Positions 41,208 to 43,888 of a stretch of 43,888 nucleotides of DNA are shown here, piece by piece. The first letter of the stretch is position 1, and every line of letters begins with the position of its first letter. A model generated the notes under the pieces. That model was not told the DNA's origin, searched no databases, and worked only from the letters and a program-made list of their open reading frames with translations. Where the stretch lies: positions 1 through 43,888 of the forward strand of contig DXHQ01000095.1 of assembly GCA_019113345.1 (NCBI GenBank). Reading direction: 5' to 3'. Both the position numbers and the translations under genes were made by a program. This DNA is from Candidatus Faecalibacterium intestinigallinarum. GTDB taxonomy: Bacteria > Bacillota > Clostridia > Oscillospirales > Ruminococcaceae.

Positions 41208-41405
41208 ATGGAAAACCGCAGCAACAACTGCAAGACCCAGTCGAATAACCGCACCGCCTCGAACAGCCGCAGCACCCACGCGGCCAACGCGGCCAACGAG
41301 CACAAGCACCCCAACCAGTACACCAAGGGCGCCGACGACGAGGGCGCCAAGAACAGCAAGACCATCGACAGCAAGAACGCCAAGGGCAGCAAAAACTGCC
41401 GCTGA
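41208..41405 (+). CDS. Small Asn/Ser/Lys/Ala-rich hydrophilic protein (65 aa)
   Basis: RBS aaaggagc 8 nt before ATG; strong GC at third codon positions; followed by a strong + strand terminator; opposing ORFs have no plausible product. Confidence 0.72.
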   Translation: MENRSNNCKTQSNNRTASNSRSTHAANAANEHKHPNQYTKGADDEGAKNSKTIDSKNAKGSKNCR

Positions 41406-41468
41406 CGCCGCGCGGCCATCCGGCCGCTGAATCGACCTTTTCCTGACCTTTTCCACAGACCGAAGAGG

Positions 41469-41506
41469 GGCCAGGCCGGATATGCAGCCGCATATCCAGC
41501 CTGGCC
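41469..41506. terminator. Strong terminator downstream of the 65-aa gene (and of mini-RNase III on the other strand)
   Basis: ggccaggccggatatgc-agcc-gcatatccagcctggcc followed by ttttcttttt. Confidence 0.88.
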
Positions 41507-41514
41507 TTTTCTTT

Positions 41515-41931
41515 TTATTCGCCCGGCGCGGCGGGGTCGTAGCCCGCCCACATGGCCTCGAACAGCTCCTGAATGCGGGCGGTGTCCCCCCGCAGGTAGA
41601 GCCAGCCCAGCAGGCACTCAAAGCCGGTGGAGGCCCGGTATTCCTCGGGGGTGGCGTGTTTGGAGACAGCCGTCCGGCTGGCGTTGCGCCCCCGCCGGAA
41701 CATATCCAGCTCCTCGGCGGTAAAGAGGGGCTCGAGCAGCTGCTCCTCCCGGAACTGCGCCCGGGCCGATACATACTTGATCTTTTCGGCGTTCAGCCGG
41801 CCGGGGGCCAGCCGGTGGTACTCCACCAGCCGCTGGCGGACCAGCAGTTCCAGCACGCTGTCCCCCACAAAAGCCAGGGCCAGGGGGCTCATTTCCCGCA
41901 GTTCCACCTTCTGCGCAGGGGTCTTGTCCAT
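41515..41931 (-). CDS. mrnC: Mini-ribonuclease III
   Basis: SPLALAFVGDSVLELLVRQRL, ASRTAVSKHATPEEYRASTGFECLLGWLYLRGD. Confidence 0.92.
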   Translation of the reverse strand: MDKTPAQKVELREMSPLALAFVGDSVLELLVRQRLVEYHRLAPGRLNAEKIKYVSARAQFREEQLLEPLFTAEELDMFRRGRNASRTAVSKHATPEEYRASTGFECLLGWLYLRGDTARIQELFEAMWAGYDPAAPGE

Positions 41932-41947
41932 CGTGCAGCCCTCCCGC

Positions 41948-43231
41948 TCAGAATATATAGTCAAATTGATAATCGCCGATCAGAATGGTGTCGTTTTCCT
42001 CGACGCCCTTTTCGACCAGGGCGTCCAGAATGCCGCTCTCGCCCAGCTGCCGCTGGAAGAACTGCAGGCTCTCATAGTCGTCCACGTTGCTGCCGTCCAG
42101 GATCCGCTCCAGCCAGGGCGCGTCGACCGACCAGCGGTGCGCTTCCAGCCTCGTGATGGCAAAGGCGCGGCCGTCCGGCTTGGCCTCCGGCTTTTTGTAC
42201 TCGGCCGCAAAGACCGGCACCGGCGGGATGTCCTTCAGCCGGTTGTAGACCAGGCCCGGCAGGGCTTTCACCCCCTGCATGGTGGCCGCCGAGATGGGGA
42301 GGAAGGTCAGGCCCTGCCCCTCGATATAAGCCCGGAAGTCCTCGATCTGCTCGGGGGTGGCCAGGTCGCACTTGTTGCCCACCACCATCTGGGGACGGGC
42401 GGCCAGCGCCGGGCTGAACCGGGCCAGCTCCTGGTTGATCTTTTCAAAGTCGTCCTTCGGGTCGCGGCACTCGCTGCCCGAGACGTCCACCACATGCAGC
42501 AGCAGCCGGCAGCGCTCGACGTGGCGCAAAAAGTCGTGCCCGAGGCCGACGCCCTCGCTGGCGCCCTCGATCAGGCCGGGGATGTCGGCGCAGACAAAGC
42601 TGGCCCCCTCCCCCACCGAGACGACGCCCAGGGTGGGCACCAGGGTGGTGAAGTGGTAGTTGGCGATCTTGGGCCGGGCCGCGCTGATGGTGGAGATGAG
42701 GGTCGACTTGCCCACATTGGGGAAGCCGATCAGCCCCACGTCGGCGATCAGTTTCAGCTCCAGGGTGACCTGGATGTCCTCGCCGGGCATACCGGGCTTT
42801 GCGAACTTGGGCACCTGGCGGGTGGGGGTGGCAAAGTGGGCGTTGCCATAGCCGCCCCGGCCGCCTTTGGCCACCACCACCGGCTCGTGGCTGGACAGGT
42901 CTGCAATGACCAGTCCGCTGGCGGTGTCCTTGATGACGGTGCCCATCGGCACCTTGATGACCAGGTCGGGGGCGTTGGCGCCGTGGCAGTTGCTGCCCCG
43001 GCCGTTGCCGCCGGCCTCGGCGGTATACTTGCGCTTATAGCGGAAATCCATCAGGGTGGACAGATGGTCGTCCACCACAAAGACGATGTCGCCGCCGCGG
43101 CCACCGTCGCCGCCGTCGGGGCCGCCGGCCGCCACGAACTTTTCCCGGTGGAAGCTGACCGCCCCGTCGCCGCCCTTGCCCGCATGGAGCCAGATGGTGG
43201 CGATATCAATAAAATTGGTTTGTGCTGCCAT
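41948..43231 (-). CDS. obgE: Obg family GTPase
   Basis: GGDGAVSFHREKFVAAGGPDGGDGGRGGDIVF, GFPNVGKSTLI, NYHFTTLVPTLG, DIPGLIEGASEGVGLGHDFLRH, C-terminal OCT domain. Confidence 0.97.
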   Translation of the reverse strand: MAAQTNFIDIATIWLHAGKGGDGAVSFHREKFVAAGGPDGGDGGRGGDIVFVVDDHLSTLMDFRYKRKYTAEAGGNGRGSNCHGANAPDLVIKVPMGTVIKDTASGLVIADLSSHEPVVVAKGGRGGYGNAHFATPTRQVPKFAKPGMPGEDIQVTLELKLIADVGLIGFPNVGKSTLISTISAARPKIANYHFTTLVPTLGVVSVGEGASFVCADIPGLIEGASEGVGLGHDFLRHVERCRLLLHVVDVSGSECRDPKDDFEKINQELARFSPALAARPQMVVGNKCDLATPEQIEDFRAYIEGQGLTFLPISAATMQGVKALPGLVYNRLKDIPPVPVFAAEYKKPEAKPDGRAFAITRLEAHRWSVDAPWLERILDGSNVDDYESLQFFQRQLGESGILDALVEKGVEENDTILIGDYQFDYIF

Positions 43232-43254
43232 GTGCTTCTCCTTATGACCGCAAA

Positions 43255-43280
43255 AGAGCCGGGCCCAACGGTCCGGCTCT
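43255..43280 (-). terminator. Terminator between rpmA and obgE
   Basis: Minus strand AGAGCCGG-N10-CCGGCTCT-TTTG. Confidence 0.7.
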
Positions 43281-43310
43281 CAGGTTTGCAGTTATCGGGT
43301 CCTGCCAGAG

Positions 43311-43562
43311 TTACAGCTTGACGCTGCACTTCTTGCCGGACTTGCCCACCCGCTCAAAACGGACGGTGCCGTCCACCAGAGCGAACAGGGTGTCATCGCT
43401 GCCCTTGCCAACGTTCTCACCCGGCATGATGTGGGTGCCGCGCTGCCGGACCAGGATGTTGCCGGCCAGAACCTTCTGCCCATCGGCACGCTTCACGCCC
43501 AGACGCTGGGCCATGGAGTCGCGGCCGTTCTTGGTGCTGCCTACGCCTTTCTTGTGTGCCAT
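43311..43562 (-). CDS. rpmA: 50S ribosomal protein L27
   Basis: [54 protein letters not shown]. Confidence 0.97.
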   Translation of the reverse strand: MAHKKGVGSTKNGRDSMAQRLGVKRADGQKVLAGNILVRQRGTHIMPGENVGKGSDDTLFALVDGTVRFERVGKSGKKCSVKL

Positions 43563-43576
43563 TTGTAACTTCCTCC

Positions 43577-43888
43577 TTAGCCGTTGATCGCAGTGATCTC
43601 AACCTTGGTGTAGGGCTGACGATGGCCCATGCGGCGAGCACTGTGCTTCTTGGGACGATAGGTGATGATGTTCAGCTTCTTGCCCTTGCCGTTCTTGATG
43701 ACCTTGGCAGAAACGGAAGCGCCCTCGACGACGGGAGCGCCCACCTTGACCGAGCCCTCCTCGCCCACAGCGAGGACCTGATCGAACTTCACTTCGGAGT
43801 CAGCTTCAGCGTCCAGCTTCTCAATGTAGACGATGTCGCCCTGCTCCACGCGGTACTGCTTACCGCCGGTAACGATGATTGCGTACAT
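43577..43888 (-). CDS. rplU: 50S ribosomal protein L21
   Basis: [25 protein letters not shown]...[30 protein letters not shown]; start codon at window edge. Confidence 0.97.
   Translation of the reverse strand: MYAIIVTGGKQYRVEQGDIVYIEKLDAEADSEVKFDQVLAVGEEGSVKVGAPVVEGASVSAKVIKNGKGKKLNIITYRPKKHSARRMGHRQPYTKVEITAING

Noticed and set aside
41050-41493. 148-aa N-terminal extension of the RsmF-like ORF
   Set aside because: The extension is not protein-like, overlaps a better-supported + strand gene, and MPIEYFEARE is a convincing start.

Overview
The 43.9 kb window looks like GC-rich chromosome from a Clostridia / Oscillospirales-type Firmicute. This lineage is inferred from gene content (SpoIID, mini-RNase III, Obg next to L27/L21, Clostridia-like YifB, RadC and YebC), not from a database search. 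I support about 36 protein genes plus one tRNA. They include a GH2 beta-galactosidase, a P-type Ca/Mn-type ATPase, a paired short chromate transporter with a divergent LysR regulator, a threonine-synthase-like PLP enzyme, tpiA, pgk and gap, a MutS-family ATPase, citrate synthase, SpoIID, a secreted papain/C39-like protein and HicAB. They also include uvrB-uvrA, radC, an RluA-type synthase, yifB/comM, lysA, a CapD/PglF-like epimerase, a MurJ/SpoVB-like flippase, a PASTA pseudokinase, yebC, an RsmF-like methyltransferase, mini-RNase III, obg, rpmA and rplU. No CRISPR array, transposase, integrase or phage module was found. The items most worth a second look are: (i) a yybP-ykoY (Mn2+) riboswitch-like leader with an overlapping terminator in front of the P-type ATPase; (ii) a zinc-ribbon/PASTA membrane kinase whose HRD and DFG motifs are both destroyed; (iii) a run of four stable hairpins at 31371-31555 that could be an unannotated structured RNA or a palindromic repeat; (iv) an isolated 65-aa Asn/Ser/Lys-rich Cys-containing micro-protein with a possible sigma-G-like promoter and a strong terminator; (v) ribosomal protein L27 without the Firmicute N-terminal extension and with no prp gene; (vi) a hairpin repeat family with compensatory base changes, restricted to the first 11 kb.
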